From Chlamydiae bacterium RIFCSPLOWO2_12_FULL_49_12 (lineage in GTDB: Bacteria > Chlamydiota > Chlamydiia > Chlamydiales > Rhabdochlamydiaceae): a stretch of 64,000 nt of DNA. The DNA lies in assembly GCA_001796315.1 (NCBI GenBank), contig MGME01000011.1, forward strand, positions 1 through 64,000. The letters are read 5' to 3'. A model generated the notes under the pieces. The model was not told the origin of the DNA and ran no database searches. It saw nothing but the letters and a program-made list of their open reading frames with translations. This document shows positions 1 through 8,797 of this stretch, piece by piece; position 1 is the stretch's first letter; the number at the start of each line of letters is the position of its first letter. A program made the translations under genes and the position numbers.

Positions 1-34
1 TCATTCAGGCGATTTTTCTTTTCTGCAGGGGGAG

Positions 35-604
35 TTAATTGAGCGAAAGGTCTTCCGGAATCATCGAGAGCGTTGCGTATTTTCCTCCCATCTCCCGAAG
101 GATGGTCTGCCAAAGAGTCTCCGGAGGAAGCTCGAAGATGTGCCTTGAGGCTGCGGGATGCAGAAACCACATTTCGCTTAAAAACTCCCTTTCGAGCTGA
201 CCCGGCCCCCAGCCGCTGTAGCCAAAGCAGAGGCGAAGATGCGGCCCGTCGGGTGTGCTCAAGGCTTCCTGAAGGAATTTCAAATCTCCTCCGAGATAGA
301 CCCCCTCGCAGATCTTGATGGTTTGATCGGGGATGACGTCCGAGGAGTGCAAAATCAGCATCTGGCTCGGCTGAATCGTTCCCCCCGCCCGCACCTGGAC
401 ATTGGGGTTGGGAATCTCCTTGAGATTTAAGATCTCTTCGGGGAGCTCCAGGTTTAAAGTTTTATTGAGGATCAGTCCAAAGGAGCCGCCGGGACTATGT
501 TCGCAGATCAAAACCACGCTGCGAAAGTAGATCCCTCCTTCAATCTCCGGAGAGGCGATGAGAAGTGAGCCTTTCGTCAATTGGGAATAGGGTACCATCT
601 CCAT
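35..604 (-). CDS. yqgE: YqgE/AlgH family protein (UPF0301)
   Basis: A 189-residue protein of the YqgE/AlgH (DUF179) family, whose biochemical role is not established. The N-terminal family core is clear: residues about 12-50 carry the LLIASPEI segment, a following VVLICEHS strand and the G-LILNKTL segment; a second block with [12 protein letters not shown] near residues 127-138 is also typical. The length is normal for the family. It begins directly after the mlaD stop with no spacer, so it is very likely co-transcribed as the last visible gene of the mlaE-F-D run. A possible ATG for a further minus-strand gene lies at bases 4-2, but too little is visible to call it. The family call is confident; the function is not known. 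Confidence 0.9.
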   Translation of the reverse strand: MEMVPYSQLTKGSLLIASPEIEGGIYFRSVVLICEHSPGGSFGLILNKTLNLELPEEILNLKEIPNPNVQVRAGGTIQPSQMLILHSSDVIPDQTIKICEGVYLGGDLKFLQEALSTPDGPHLRLCFGYSGWGPGQLEREFLSEMWFLHPAASRHIFELPPETLWQTILREMGGKYATLSMIPEDLSLN

Positions 605-1690
605 CTACTGCCCCGAGCCTCTGAGTTGTTGATTGAAGAGTCTTAAGTTTTCTGCGAGTTCATCCACCTCTTTTTTGAGCTCTTGAAAATCCCTTCTGAA
701 GGGCGTACTTTCCAAAATGGACTCGCGATCGGGGCTCTCTTCAGCGCGTTGCAAAAGCAATGAGAGGCGCGACATGGAGAGGTTGATCTGGCCGAACTCG
801 TCTTCAAAAAAGGAGCGGAATCCTTCCGGAGTGTCCAGAGCGTTGAGGAGGGTGATCCTCTTGAGGCGGGTGCGCTGCCATCCCCGGTTGGTATGGAAGA
901 GGAGTCCATAATGGCTGATGTCTCCAAGGACGGTGTCGACTTTACTCATAATGGAAGAGAAGCGTAAATAGAGATCGTCTTCATTGATGAGACGTCCGAG
1001 CGTTCCCTTTCCTTCCGAGAGATTGCCGGTAGAGACTTTTAAGTTTTTGATCACATCGGAGATGTTGGAAAAGGCCTCCCGCTCTTTCATCTCGTTAATG
1101 GCGTTTCTTACCCCCTCCATCGCGTCGCCGAAGTTCTTGACGGCCGCCGTCAGCGCTTCATCATTCTTTTCGATCCAGTCTCCGGCAAGTTTAAAGGCGC
1201 GTTCCATCTCATTGGCTACTTCGGAGACCTGGACAAGGGCATTTTGAAGGGGATCCACCGAATCCGCATAGATCGGCTGATCCGTGATGCGTTTTGCAAT
1301 CACGCCGGGCGGGGCGGCTTTCGGGACGATTCCGATCGATTTTTCTCCAAGAAGCCCCGATGTCTGAACAGTCACTTCATCTACATCGTAGACTTTGATC
1401 CCCGAATCAATTTTTAAGGTCAGCTGGTAGATATAGACCCTGCCGATCTCATCGACCGGCTGCTTGCGGGCATCGGGAATCTCGGAGAGGGCGACCACCT
1501 CTCCAACGGGCCGTCCCGCATAGAGGACTCGGGTTCCGATCCCAATGTTGTTGATATCTGAAAAGCGCACGTTGAGCGTCTGCTCCATATCGCCGACAGT
1601 GGGCCTGAGAAAGAGAATAAAGGAGACGAAGACGGCGGTTGCCAGGATGACGAAAGCGCCGATCAGCATGTTTTTAGTCGTTTCTCCCAT
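605..1690 (-). CDS. mlaD: MCE-domain lipid-binding protein of the Mla transporter
   Basis: A 361-residue periplasmic-facing subunit of an MlaFED-type ABC transporter that moves phospholipids between the inner and outer membranes. One N-terminal membrane anchor (about residues 8-29) is followed by the MCE domain (about 38-125), including the NNIGIGTRVLYAGRPVG stretch typical of MlaD/Ttg2C. The remaining ~230 residues are helical and coiled-coil rich, longer than Escherichia coli MlaD (about 180 residues) and closer to the extended MCE proteins of Chlamydiae and plastids. It lies two bases after mlaF and abuts yqgE, so the genes form an operon. No MlaB or MlaC gene is visible here. The family assignment is strong; the lipid substrate is inferred. 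Confidence 0.9.
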   Translation of the reverse strand: MGETTKNMLIGAFVILATAVFVSFILFLRPTVGDMEQTLNVRFSDINNIGIGTRVLYAGRPVGEVVALSEIPDARKQPVDEIGRVYIYQLTLKIDSGIKVYDVDEVTVQTSGLLGEKSIGIVPKAAPPGVIAKRITDQPIYADSVDPLQNALVQVSEVANEMERAFKLAGDWIEKNDEALTAAVKNFGDAMEGVRNAINEMKEREAFSNISDVIKNLKVSTGNLSEGKGTLGRLINEDDLYLRFSSIMSKVDTVLGDISHYGLLFHTNRGWQRTRLKRITLLNALDTPEGFRSFFEDEFGQINLSMSRLSLLLQRAEESPDRESILESTPFRRDFQELKKEVDELAENLRLFNQQLRGSGQ

Positions 1691-1692
1691 AT

Positions 1693-2481
1693 CTAATCGC
1701 CTTTATTGTGGTTGTTGTATTTCAAGGTGCGCGGATCTTGAGAAATCAGCTTGTGCAAAAAACGGATCTCCGGATCATCGATCTGGACAAAAGTGTCCGG
1801 GTCCGCAAGATAGGCAATTTTTCCCTCTTTATGCAAAGCAAGCCGATCGCCGATAATGAGCGCAGAGACAATGTCATGGGTCACCACCACGGTGGTTCCT
1901 TTCAGCTCTTTTTGCGTCTTGACAATCAGTTCATTAATGGTCATGGCCGTGATGGGATCAAGACCTGTTGTCGGTTCGTCATAGAGCAAGATAGAGGGAC
2001 GGTAGACAATCAGGCGAGCCAGCGCCGCCCGCTTTTTCATCCCGCCCGACAGCTCGGAGGGCATCTTCTTTTGGGCCTCCTGCAACCCTACCATCTCCAG
2101 CGCCCCTTCCACGCGCTCTTTAAGTTCTGCCTTAGTGTAGGGCCTTAAGGTTTTGGGGTCGCCATGCTGCTTCAAGTAGAAAGCCGTATTTTCTTCCACT
2201 GTCATCGAGTCGAAAAGAGCGCAGCCTTGAAAGAGCATGCCCATGTTGCGCACGGCATGATAGAGCGCAGCTCCTTTCAGACTTGAGATTCTCACTCCTC
2301 CCACATCGACATAGCCGCGGTCTGGTTTTGTCAGACCAATGAGATGTTTGAGAAGAACGCTCTTTCCCACGCCCGAGCGCCCCAGGATGACGAGAATCTC
2401 CTGATCGCTAATCTTTAAAGAGAGTCCCTTTAGAACATCATTGTCTCCGTATCTCTTCCAGAGGTCGCTGATGACAATCAT
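1693..2481 (-). CDS. mlaF: Mla-type ABC transporter ATP-binding protein
   Basis: A 262-residue cytoplasmic ATPase of the MlaFED phospholipid transporter. The motifs are intact and in order: Walker A GRSGVGKS (34-41), Q-loop around LFQG (83-86), signature LSGGMKKR (144-151), Walker B ILLYDEP (164-170) and a switch histidine in VVVTHD. The MKKR signature variant is characteristic of the MlaF/Ttg2A branch. Its ATG follows the mlaE stop by one base, and mlaD follows by two bases, so translation is probably coupled. The extension after about residue 240 is short and normal. Function follows from family and operon context. Confidence 0.93.
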   Translation of the reverse strand: MIVISDLWKRYGDNDVLKGLSLKISDQEILVILGRSGVGKSVLLKHLIGLTKPDRGYVDVGGVRISSLKGAALYHAVRNMGMLFQGCALFDSMTVEENTAFYLKQHGDPKTLRPYTKAELKERVEGALEMVGLQEAQKKMPSELSGGMKKRAALARLIVYRPSILLYDEPTTGLDPITAMTINELIVKTQKELKGTTVVVTHDIVSALIIGDRLALHKEGKIAYLADPDTFVQIDDPEIRFLHKLISQDPRTLKYNNHNKGD

Positions 2482-2482
2482 C

Positions 2483-3301
2483 TTACATCCACCTCTCGAT
2501 TTTCTCGCGGAAGATATTGAGCGCCATTGTCAAAAAGAAGTTGGTGCAAAGGATTGCCACATAGGTGATCACCACGCTGTTGGTTGTCGATCGGCCCACC
2601 CCTTCAGCTCCTCCGGTTGTCGTGATTCCCTTGTAGCAAGAGATCGTCATGATCAAAATCCCAAAGAAAAAGGCCTTCACAATGCCTGTCATGTAATCAA
2701 AAAGGGTGATGTGGATCGGCATCGGATCGTAATATTGAGAGGGCGGCATGCCGAAGAAATAGACAGCGATCAAATATCCTCCCCAAATCCCCAATGCAAC
2801 GCTAAAGATCGTCAGAAAGGGCATCATGAAGATCCCCCCGATGAAACGGGGAGCAATGAGATAGCGGTTGGGATTGACAGCCATCGTCTTTAAGGCGTCC
2901 ACCTGTTCGGTCACCGTCATCGTCCCGATCTCGGCGCACATGGCAGCCCCGACGCGCCCTGTGACAATAAATCCCGTTAAGAGAGGACCCAGTTCTGTCA
3001 TCATTGCCTTGCCCACCATGATCCCCGTTACGCCCGTTAGTCCCTTGTCGGCCAATTGATAAAACGATTGGGCAGCCACCACAAGGCCGGTAAAAAAGCC
3101 GGTTATGGCCACGACGATCAGAGAGGCAACGCCAATGTCATAGAGCTGTTTCAAAATCAACGAGAGAGCAGGGGGACGTCGGAGCGTCGCTTTGAGCACT
3201 TCCCAGAGCAGCACCATGTACTCTCCGATCGATGCGACAAAGCGAGTTCTTCCTAATACGCTGTAAGTAAGACTCTTAAGAGTTATTCTCTCTGTTTCCA
3301 A
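2483..3301 (-). CDS. mlaE: Mla-type ABC transporter permease
   Basis: Inner-membrane permease of the MlaFED lipid transporter (MlaE/Ttg2B family). Five or so membrane segments are visible. The family signature region is clear, with MTELGPLLTGFIVTGRVGAA followed by an EIGTMTV-EQ-DAL segment that forms the coupling region. There is no ATG at the 5' end; the open frame could start at a TTG at 3322 or a TTG at 3301. I prefer 3301 because a TGAGGTG purine block lies about 8 bases upstream, but this is weak. It is the first gene of the operon, with about 110 bases of non-coding sequence between it and the upstream gene cluster. Confidence 0.88.
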   Translation of the reverse strand: METERITLKSLTYSVLGRTRFVASIGEYMVLLWEVLKATLRRPPALSLILKQLYDIGVASLIVVAITGFFTGLVVAAQSFYQLADKGLTGVTGIMVGKAMMTELGPLLTGFIVTGRVGAAMCAEIGTMTVTEQVDALKTMAVNPNRYLIAPRFIGGIFMMPFLTIFSVALGIWGGYLIAVYFFGMPPSQYYDPMPIHITLFDYMTGIVKAFFFGILIMTISCYKGITTTGGAEGVGRSTTNSVVITYVAILCTNFFLTMALNIFREKIERWM

Positions 3302-3431
3302 TAAAAAACACCTCAGCTGCAAGAGCCCTCTTACTCGATAGTAGAGGAAATTTGAATTTAAGGTAAGAGGGAGAAGCGTTGAGTCTTCTTTTGCTCACAA
3401 AAGAAACCACACCCTATAACGGCTTCCTCTC

Positions 3432-3980
3432 TTAGCGAGTGCGGGCGCGTTGATAGGTGCTGTCTTGGGTCTGGACGGCTTCCATGATGCGGTTTAAGGC
3501 TTGGTGGACGGTCTCATTCCCTCTCTCTTCAAGATTTAAGTCATTGAAAAGAAGCTGCTTGCCAACTTCTTTCCACATTTGTGAAGCGCTATAAAAATGA
3601 TCCGAAACTGTACTAAAACCTTGAATCATGGTTCCGATTGAACTGGCCCCGGAAAAGGCGCAGCATCCCACGGCGCCTCCGGTAAGGGAAAAGGCCACAT
3701 AGAGGCCTGCCTGCGCCTGTTTAGAATTGTACAGGTCATTGGTCAGATCGTGGATCATCTCTCTTAGGAGTTTTTGATCCTTGTCATAGATGTCCTGGCG
3801 CTGGCTTAAAAGAGTCAGGATGCGGAGGACGGTCTCTTTGGAGAGGTGAAGGGTGTGTGTTTCATCAGCCCTCTCTTTTTCGGTTTGAAGGAGCTCTTTG
3901 AGCTGTTCTTCGGGCGACGCCTCTTGTTGTTCCAGAGTAGCTTGGGTGACAAAATCTAGAGTTTCAATCGGATGACTCAT
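3432..3980 (-). CDS. hypothetical protein, possible type III translocator-like partner
   Basis: A 182-residue protein I do not recognise by sequence. The N-terminal ~105 residues are hydrophilic and helical. A single hydrophobic, small-residue-rich segment follows (about 112-135, with GLYVAFSLTGGAVGCC), then an amphipathic helical tail. This outline resembles minor type III secretion translocators (YopD/CopD type), but no homology is proven. It shares the seven-residue string EKERADE with the upstream 346-residue protein, suggesting a common N-terminal module. The ATG is set by a strong AAGGAGGAAC ribosome-binding site. It is the last gene of a three-gene minus-strand operon, 41 bases after its neighbour. 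Confidence 0.75.
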   Translation of the reverse strand: MSHPIETLDFVTQATLEQQEASPEEQLKELLQTEKERADETHTLHLSKETVLRILTLLSQRQDIYDKDQKLLREMIHDLTNDLYNSKQAQAGLYVAFSLTGGAVGCCAFSGASSIGTMIQGFSTVSDHFYSASQMWKEVGKQLLFNDLNLEERGNETVHQALNRIMEAVQTQDSTYQRARTR

Positions 3981-4021
3981 CTGATGTTCCTCCTTGTTGG
4001 GGCAGCTTGATTTCTAACCTT

Positions 4022-5062
4022 TTATACTTGTATCTCTCTTGCCAAAGAGGCGTTGCGGGAGAGGGCCTCGCGCGCTCCCTTGCAACTCTCTTTTAAGGCT
4101 TCCGCCATCTTTTTCAATACTTCGAGGGCTCCATTCACCGGGCCATCTGAGAGATTGAGCGAGGTTTGGAGGCGTTCTCCTTCTGCCTGAATCTTCAAGG
4201 ATTCCGAGTGAATCACACCTTCTTTCATCTTTGCGATGTGTTTGGCAATATCGGCAGCGGTCTTTCCCATCAAAAGAGACTGCTGCGTCCAATTAAAGGC
4301 CTCCATAAAAAGCGCTCCAAGGGAACCCGCGCTTCCGATAATTAAGGAAAGGATGTTGATTCCTGCAGGAAGCCAGAAGCGCAGGGTCTTTTTGAGCTCC
4401 TGGTCATCTCCTGCGATTGTATTGGCTGTCCATTCCCACATCTTTGTCTCTTCAAACATCAGATTGAGAATCGAGAGAAGACTTGATGCAATCAAAAGAG
4501 TTCCCGCCGCCATCCCTCCTGCAGGGGAAGTGACCAGGGAAATGCCAAAGATGAGCGCAATAGAGGAAAGAATTCCCGAAACAATCTTTGAAAGGTTGGA
4601 CCAGATAGATTGCTCTTTAAACTTCGCGTTGTTCTCGCGAATCATCTCCATCATTTTTTCAGTCAGCGAAGAGATCCATTCGGTAAGCCATTCCAGGCAC
4701 TCTTCTTCACTCTTCATGACTTTGGAAAGACTCTCTTCCACGCGCAAGACAGTATCCACGTGTTCTTTCATGTAATGTTTCGAGGACCTAAGGAGAGGGG
4801 GAACTGCAGGAGATGGCTCTAACATCTTGGCCGGCGGCGCGTTCTGCTGGAGGCGGGCAAGAATTTTACGAAGTTCAAGAAGGTTCTCTTCGTCAGCTCT
4901 CTCTTTTTCTTGAGACTCTGCCTGTTGGCTCTGATGGAAATAGGGGGCATACCAAGGCCTGTGGCTGGAGTCGGGAGGATCAAAATGAGAAGGAGGCTCC
5001 TTTAATAAAAGAGGCCGGGGAGGTGGGAGAAGAACCGTCAAGCTCTCTTCTGCAGGGTCCAT
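4022..5062 (-). CDS. hypothetical protein with translocator-like (YopB/CopB/SseC-type) architecture
   Basis: A 346-residue protein of unknown function. The N-terminal ~50 residues are proline-rich, followed by helical regions (about 50-150). A strongly hydrophobic double segment spans about residues 155-205 (around SGILSSIALIFG and AGGMAAGTLLIASSLL). A second hydrophobic stretch lies at about 230-255 (AGINILSLIIGSAGSLG), then an amphipathic helical C-terminus. Two Gly/Ala/Ser-rich hydrophobic blocks flanked by coiled coils is the layout of major type III translocators. The family usually runs longer, and no lcrH-like TPR chaperone gene is next door, so the assignment is an inference. It starts five bases after the 160-residue gene ends and has the EKERADE string also found in the downstream protein. 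Confidence 0.78.
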   Translation of the reverse strand: MDPAEESLTVLLPPPRPLLLKEPPSHFDPPDSSHRPWYAPYFHQSQQAESQEKERADEENLLELRKILARLQQNAPPAKMLEPSPAVPPLLRSSKHYMKEHVDTVLRVEESLSKVMKSEEECLEWLTEWISSLTEKMMEMIRENNAKFKEQSIWSNLSKIVSGILSSIALIFGISLVTSPAGGMAAGTLLIASSLLSILNLMFEETKMWEWTANTIAGDDQELKKTLRFWLPAGINILSLIIGSAGSLGALFMEAFNWTQQSLLMGKTAADIAKHIAKMKEGVIHSESLKIQAEGERLQTSLNLSDGPVNGALEVLKKMAEALKESCKGAREALSRNASLAREIQV

Positions 5063-5067
5063 AAACT

Positions 5068-5550
5068 TTAGCGAACAGTGTTTTTAAGCCAATGACGAAC
5101 AGATTCGATGTAATCCTTCAGGATCTCTTTTCCCGAATCGTTAATAGCTTGCTGATCGTAGATGAGGCGGCCCACTTCAATCATGGTGTATTCAATCAGG
5201 GTCGTCGGGCGGCGCATCTGAGTGTCTAAGAGGCGTTGCACATCGGGAATGGAGTCTTTATGTAAAATGCCGTCATCCGGAATAAAGGCCGCTGCTTCGG
5301 GTGCAACTGCCAAGTAGTTATCCAGAGCTGTCTTGAGGTCATGATCTTTGCTGAAATCGATTGCATCCGATCCTGAGGAGGCTGCTTTTACAATTGCGGC
5401 TTTTAAAGCGCTGACCAGATCGATCAAGGCTAGATTTTTTTGAATCGTCTCCTTATCGAGCTGCTCCATCCGTTGGATTCCTCTTGGTTCCACACGATTG
5501 GCAATGAGATAGACCACCTCTTTTGCCAAAAAGATATCCATTCCTTCCAT
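5068..5550 (-). CDS. hypothetical protein, first gene of a translocator-like operon
   Basis: A 160-residue, predominantly helical soluble protein with no signal peptide or membrane segment and no motif I recognise. The ATG at 5550 has an AAGAGG ribosome-binding site about 7 bases upstream and a plausible promoter further up (5586-5614). By position and size it could be a chaperone or secreted partner for the membrane protein encoded five bases downstream, but it lacks the TPR pattern of LcrH-type translocator chaperones and an obvious CesT-like fold. The function is left open. Confidence 0.75.
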   Translation of the reverse strand: MEGMDIFLAKEVVYLIANRVEPRGIQRMEQLDKETIQKNLALIDLVSALKAAIVKAASSGSDAIDFSKDHDLKTALDNYLAVAPEAAAFIPDDGILHKDSIPDVQRLLDTQMRRPTTLIEYTMIEVGRLIYDQQAINDSGKEILKDYIESVRHWLKNTVR

Positions 5551-5585
5551 GAATCAACCTCTTATTGATTTACGCTAGCGAATCA

Positions 5586-5614
5586 AAAATAGCAGTGAAT
5601 CGTTTTTTATGCAA
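5586..5614 (-). promoter_or_regulatory. putative sigma-70-type promoter for the three-gene operon
   Basis: On the minus strand TTGCAT (5614-5609) is separated by 17 bases from TATTTT (5591-5586). The start codon of the 160-residue gene is at 5550. Spacing is ideal and hexamers are near consensus; no experimental support. Confidence 0.4.
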
Positions 5615-5701
5615 CCTTTATGGAAATTAAATAAAATTCTTAAATTCGGCGCTGAACAAATTTTTTGTCCTATACCGAGAGGCATAAAGAGAGAGGAGAG
5701 A

Positions 5702-8700
5702 TTAATAGTTGTGGTTCCACTTTAAACTAAATTTACCTTCTTCTTCTTCCTGGGTTTCCGCCTGGAGGATAAAGCCTGCCTTCAGTTCGACTTCCACGAT
5801 GACCTGGCTGGAGTGGGCGCTTTGAGAGAGGGTGACCATCACTCCCTCTACCAAATATTTGCCAATTTGCAGCGAGATCTCATCGCTTCCCGCTCCGGTG
5901 GAGACGAGGTTAAAGCGATCCACGCCTAAGCTGCTTCGGATCTTTTCTAAGAGGTTGGGAGCGGAATCTCCGGAGAGGGTGACGATCATCTGGGCGAGCT
6001 GAACGGCTTGGAAAGGAGTGATTTCGGAGATGTCTTTGTTAAAGATGAGCCGGGAGAGAATAGAGCTTGTGGGCATAGCCGGCATAGATTGGAAGGTCAG
6101 CGAGGGAGAGGTCAGCTCTCCACTCAAGATTGCGGTTATGGTGGCATCGGCAACCTGAACGTTGCCGCGCACTTCCATCTGAGCTCCGCTCTCCGAAAAG
6201 GTGATCTCTCCCTTGGTCAGGGAAAAATCCTTTCCCGAAAAGGCAAAGACTCCATGGAGCAGGCTTAAGTCCCCCTCGCCCTTGTAATCGGTGTCCTCTC
6301 CCCAAATGTGCGCTTTTCCCTTCCACTCCGAGTTGAGTCCTCTTCCTCGCACAAAGACGTGGTCGGAGGCCTTAATCTTGAGATCGTAATGGATGGGAAA
6401 GATCGAGAGGGGAGGAGGGGGGCTCTCTAGATGAGAAGGGGGGTGGATCAAGGTTACGGGAAGCTCGGGGATTTTGGTGGGCAGTTCATCGGGGATGGTA
6501 ATGAGGACGGAAGAGGCTGCGAGCTTTCCCTTGATGGCAAGATCGTGAAGAGTGCCGTCAAAGTGCAAGGGGCCAACGAATTGTGCAGAGAGGGCGTCAA
6601 AATCGATCGCGCCAACATTCTCCAGCTTGGCGTCGAAATGGTAGGGAAAGTCCTTTTCGAAAAAAAGAGCAATTTCTCCCGTGGCGGATAAGCTGCCGGA
6701 GCTGGCCCCTTTTCCGACAAAATGATCCAAGACCAACCTCTCTTTTTCTCCTCTCACTTCTGCCTGAATCTCTTTGAGAGAGGTTCCCAAAGTGTAATTT
6801 TCATAGGCGCCGTCCAGAATACGGATGCCTCCCGTCGCGGAGGGGGACGAGAGGGTATTGGAGAAAAAGAGCTGTCCCATCGCATGCCCTTTCAGCTCTT
6901 GTCCTTTAAGATCGAAAAAGTCAAAGAGCTCCTCGATCCGGCCGTCTATGACGCATTCGGCGGAGAACGGCCTCTCTCTTTCCAGTTGGAGGCGAAAGGG
7001 GAAAGGGGAGTAACTCAGCGGCAAGGTCGCCGAGAGAATGAGAAAATGGTGAAGGGAGGAGATCAGATGGGTATGGAGTTGCATGTGGTCGTCATCAAGA
7101 TGTAATGAGAGCGAGCCTTTGGCTATCAGAGGGGACTCTTGTCCGTACTGAAAGAGAGCGACGCGCTCCAAAAGGAGGTTTAAGCGGCCTTGAAGCTGCT
7201 CGGGTGTTGAGAGGAGTTTGAGGTCGATCCCCGCCCCTCCTGAAAGAGAGAGGGATGTGAAGGGTAAAGAGAGGAGATCTAAGGGAAGATGTTCCGTCTT
7301 CAAAGTCACTTCTGAACGCTCTTTGGAGAGCAGGCACTCGCCTTGCAGATAGCCTCCCGTAAAATGAAGCGAGCAATCGGTCATTTTCAAAAAATCAGGA
7401 CTCCAGATGACCTGAAAGGGTTTTTGCATCCGGAACTCTTTTTGGAGAAGTTTTCCTTGAAGAGACGAGAGAGTCATCTCTTCTTGATCCTTTGTTGCCA
7501 AATAGGCGCCGGCAAGATCAAGGGTGAAAGGATCTTTCCATTTGCCTTTTGCTGAGAGTTCAAAGGGCCATCGCTCCCCTTCGAAATGGCTCTGAAAACT
7601 CCCTTCCTCCATAGAGAGATCCTTCCATTTCAGCTCTTCTGCATTCAATGAGGCGACTCCTTTTGGGGAAGTGAAGAGATCTTGAGCCTGGATCTTTACT
7701 AAGAGATGGCCTGCCTGCATCTCCCTAAATTGAAAATGGTTGAGAGAGAGAAGCAAAGCCGTTTGCTGGAGGGGAGCGGAGGAAAAGTCGATCTCCCCTC
7801 CCAACTCTCCAAATAGGCGAGACCCTGGCCAGAATGTGGCAAAACGGTCCAGTTCTTTAGCCTGAACAAAGAGAGATCCAGCCATTGAGAGATCGGAAAA
7901 ACGCAGCTGGAGAGATCCTCCCGCAGTAGCCTTGGGAGCCGCGAGATCCAGATCGCGGAGGGCGAAAGAGCCGCCGGGGTCAAAAGAGAGGTTAGCTTGC
8001 ATTGCGATGGGAAGCGTGTCGCTCTGCATTTCAGCTGTCAGAACACCCTCCCATCGCTCGCCTTGAGGCTGAGCTTTCAATGAGAGGCAAGCAGAGGAAA
8101 AATCCTCTCTTCCGACCTGAAATGCCCGGGATGCGGCGGTCAGCTCCAGGTGATTGTTTTGAAAGTGAGCCTTCCCTGAAAAGGGGACCGGATTGTTAAA
8201 GAAAAAGGTTGAAGAGGCGCTCTCAATGGCGTTTTGGCTTGTCAAGAAGAGCTCTCCCTTGCCTCCCCCAAGAGGCGTGGAAAGTTCGATGCTTACCCTT
8301 TTCTTAGGAGCTCTGGTTGCAGTCAGTGTCAAAGTTGAACGGGGATCGCTCTCTAAAAAGGCTGTGAGAAAGAGATGTAGCGGAAACCAGCTGTCCCTCC
8401 ACCGCCCCTTGGCGTCAAGAGAGAGGGCGAGTGGAGAAAAAAGAGCGGGGTGCTCGAGGCGAAGCGAGGAGAGTTTCAGCGATTTCAGATAGAGCTCTTT
8501 TTTTAAAAGAGAAAAGAGGGAGATGCGTCCCTTGATTCTTTCAACGGATAGAATGAGATCCCTTTCGAAGGCGATCTTCACCCCGTAGAGCTTCCAGTGA
8601 AAGGGGAGGCGTCCTTTGATCTCCCGGATTTCAAGAGCGAGCCCCTGCTTTTGTGCAGAGTGGACAAGAGCGCTTGTAAGAAGCTCTTTCCCCTTTTGAG

Positions 8701-8797
8701 TTTGGAGAAAGGCGAAAAAAACGCTTAGGACGAGCAGGCCGGAAAGAAAAAGCGCAAGAAGAGAGGAAAGCAAGAGCTTCAGCGTCTTAACCATCAA
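5702..8797 (-). CDS. tamB: TamB-like translocation/lipid-transfer protein (DUF490)
   Basis: A 1031-residue protein of the TamB/AsmA-like superfamily: one N-terminal membrane anchor (about residues 6-30) followed by a very long run of alternating beta strands, and a C-terminal TamB (DUF490) domain over roughly the last 300 residues. TamB spans the periplasm as a groove-shaped beta-taco, and with TamA it supports outer-membrane biogenesis, probably through phospholipid transport. Its ATG overlaps the tamA stop by four bases (ATGA), the standard tamA-tamB arrangement, which strongly supports the assignment. Length is a little below E. coli TamB (about 1260 residues). Upstream residues 130-550 diverge from anything I know beyond the general pattern. 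Confidence 0.85.
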   Translation of the reverse strand: MMVKTLKLLLSSLLALFLSGLLVLSVFFAFLQTQKGKELLTSALVHSAQKQGLALEIREIKGRLPFHWKLYGVKIAFERDLILSVERIKGRISLFSLLKKELYLKSLKLSSLRLEHPALFSPLALSLDAKGRWRDSWFPLHLFLTAFLESDPRSTLTLTATRAPKKRVSIELSTPLGGGKGELFLTSQNAIESASSTFFFNNPVPFSGKAHFQNNHLELTAASRAFQVGREDFSSACLSLKAQPQGERWEGVLTAEMQSDTLPIAMQANLSFDPGGSFALRDLDLAAPKATAGGSLQLRFSDLSMAGSLFVQAKELDRFATFWPGSRLFGELGGEIDFSSAPLQQTALLLSLNHFQFREMQAGHLLVKIQAQDLFTSPKGVASLNAEELKWKDLSMEEGSFQSHFEGERWPFELSAKGKWKDPFTLDLAGAYLATKDQEEMTLSSLQGKLLQKEFRMQKPFQVIWSPDFLKMTDCSLHFTGGYLQGECLLSKERSEVTLKTEHLPLDLLSLPFTSLSLSGGAGIDLKLLSTPEQLQGRLNLLLERVALFQYGQESPLIAKGSLSLHLDDDHMQLHTHLISSLHHFLILSATLPLSYSPFPFRLQLERERPFSAECVIDGRIEELFDFFDLKGQELKGHAMGQLFFSNTLSSPSATGGIRILDGAYENYTLGTSLKEIQAEVRGEKERLVLDHFVGKGASSGSLSATGEIALFFEKDFPYHFDAKLENVGAIDFDALSAQFVGPLHFDGTLHDLAIKGKLAASSVLITIPDELPTKIPELPVTLIHPPSHLESPPPPLSIFPIHYDLKIKASDHVFVRGRGLNSEWKGKAHIWGEDTDYKGEGDLSLLHGVFAFSGKDFSLTKGEITFSESGAQMEVRGNVQVADATITAILSGELTSPSLTFQSMPAMPTSSILSRLIFNKDISEITPFQAVQLAQMIVTLSGDSAPNLLEKIRSSLGVDRFNLVSTGAGSDEISLQIGKYLVEGVMVTLSQSAHSSQVIVEVELKAGFILQAETQEEEEGKFSLKWNHNY

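Noticed and set aside
1-34. A further minus-strand gene starting at base 4
   Set aside because: Only a single start codon is visible; there is no coding sequence in the window to judge.
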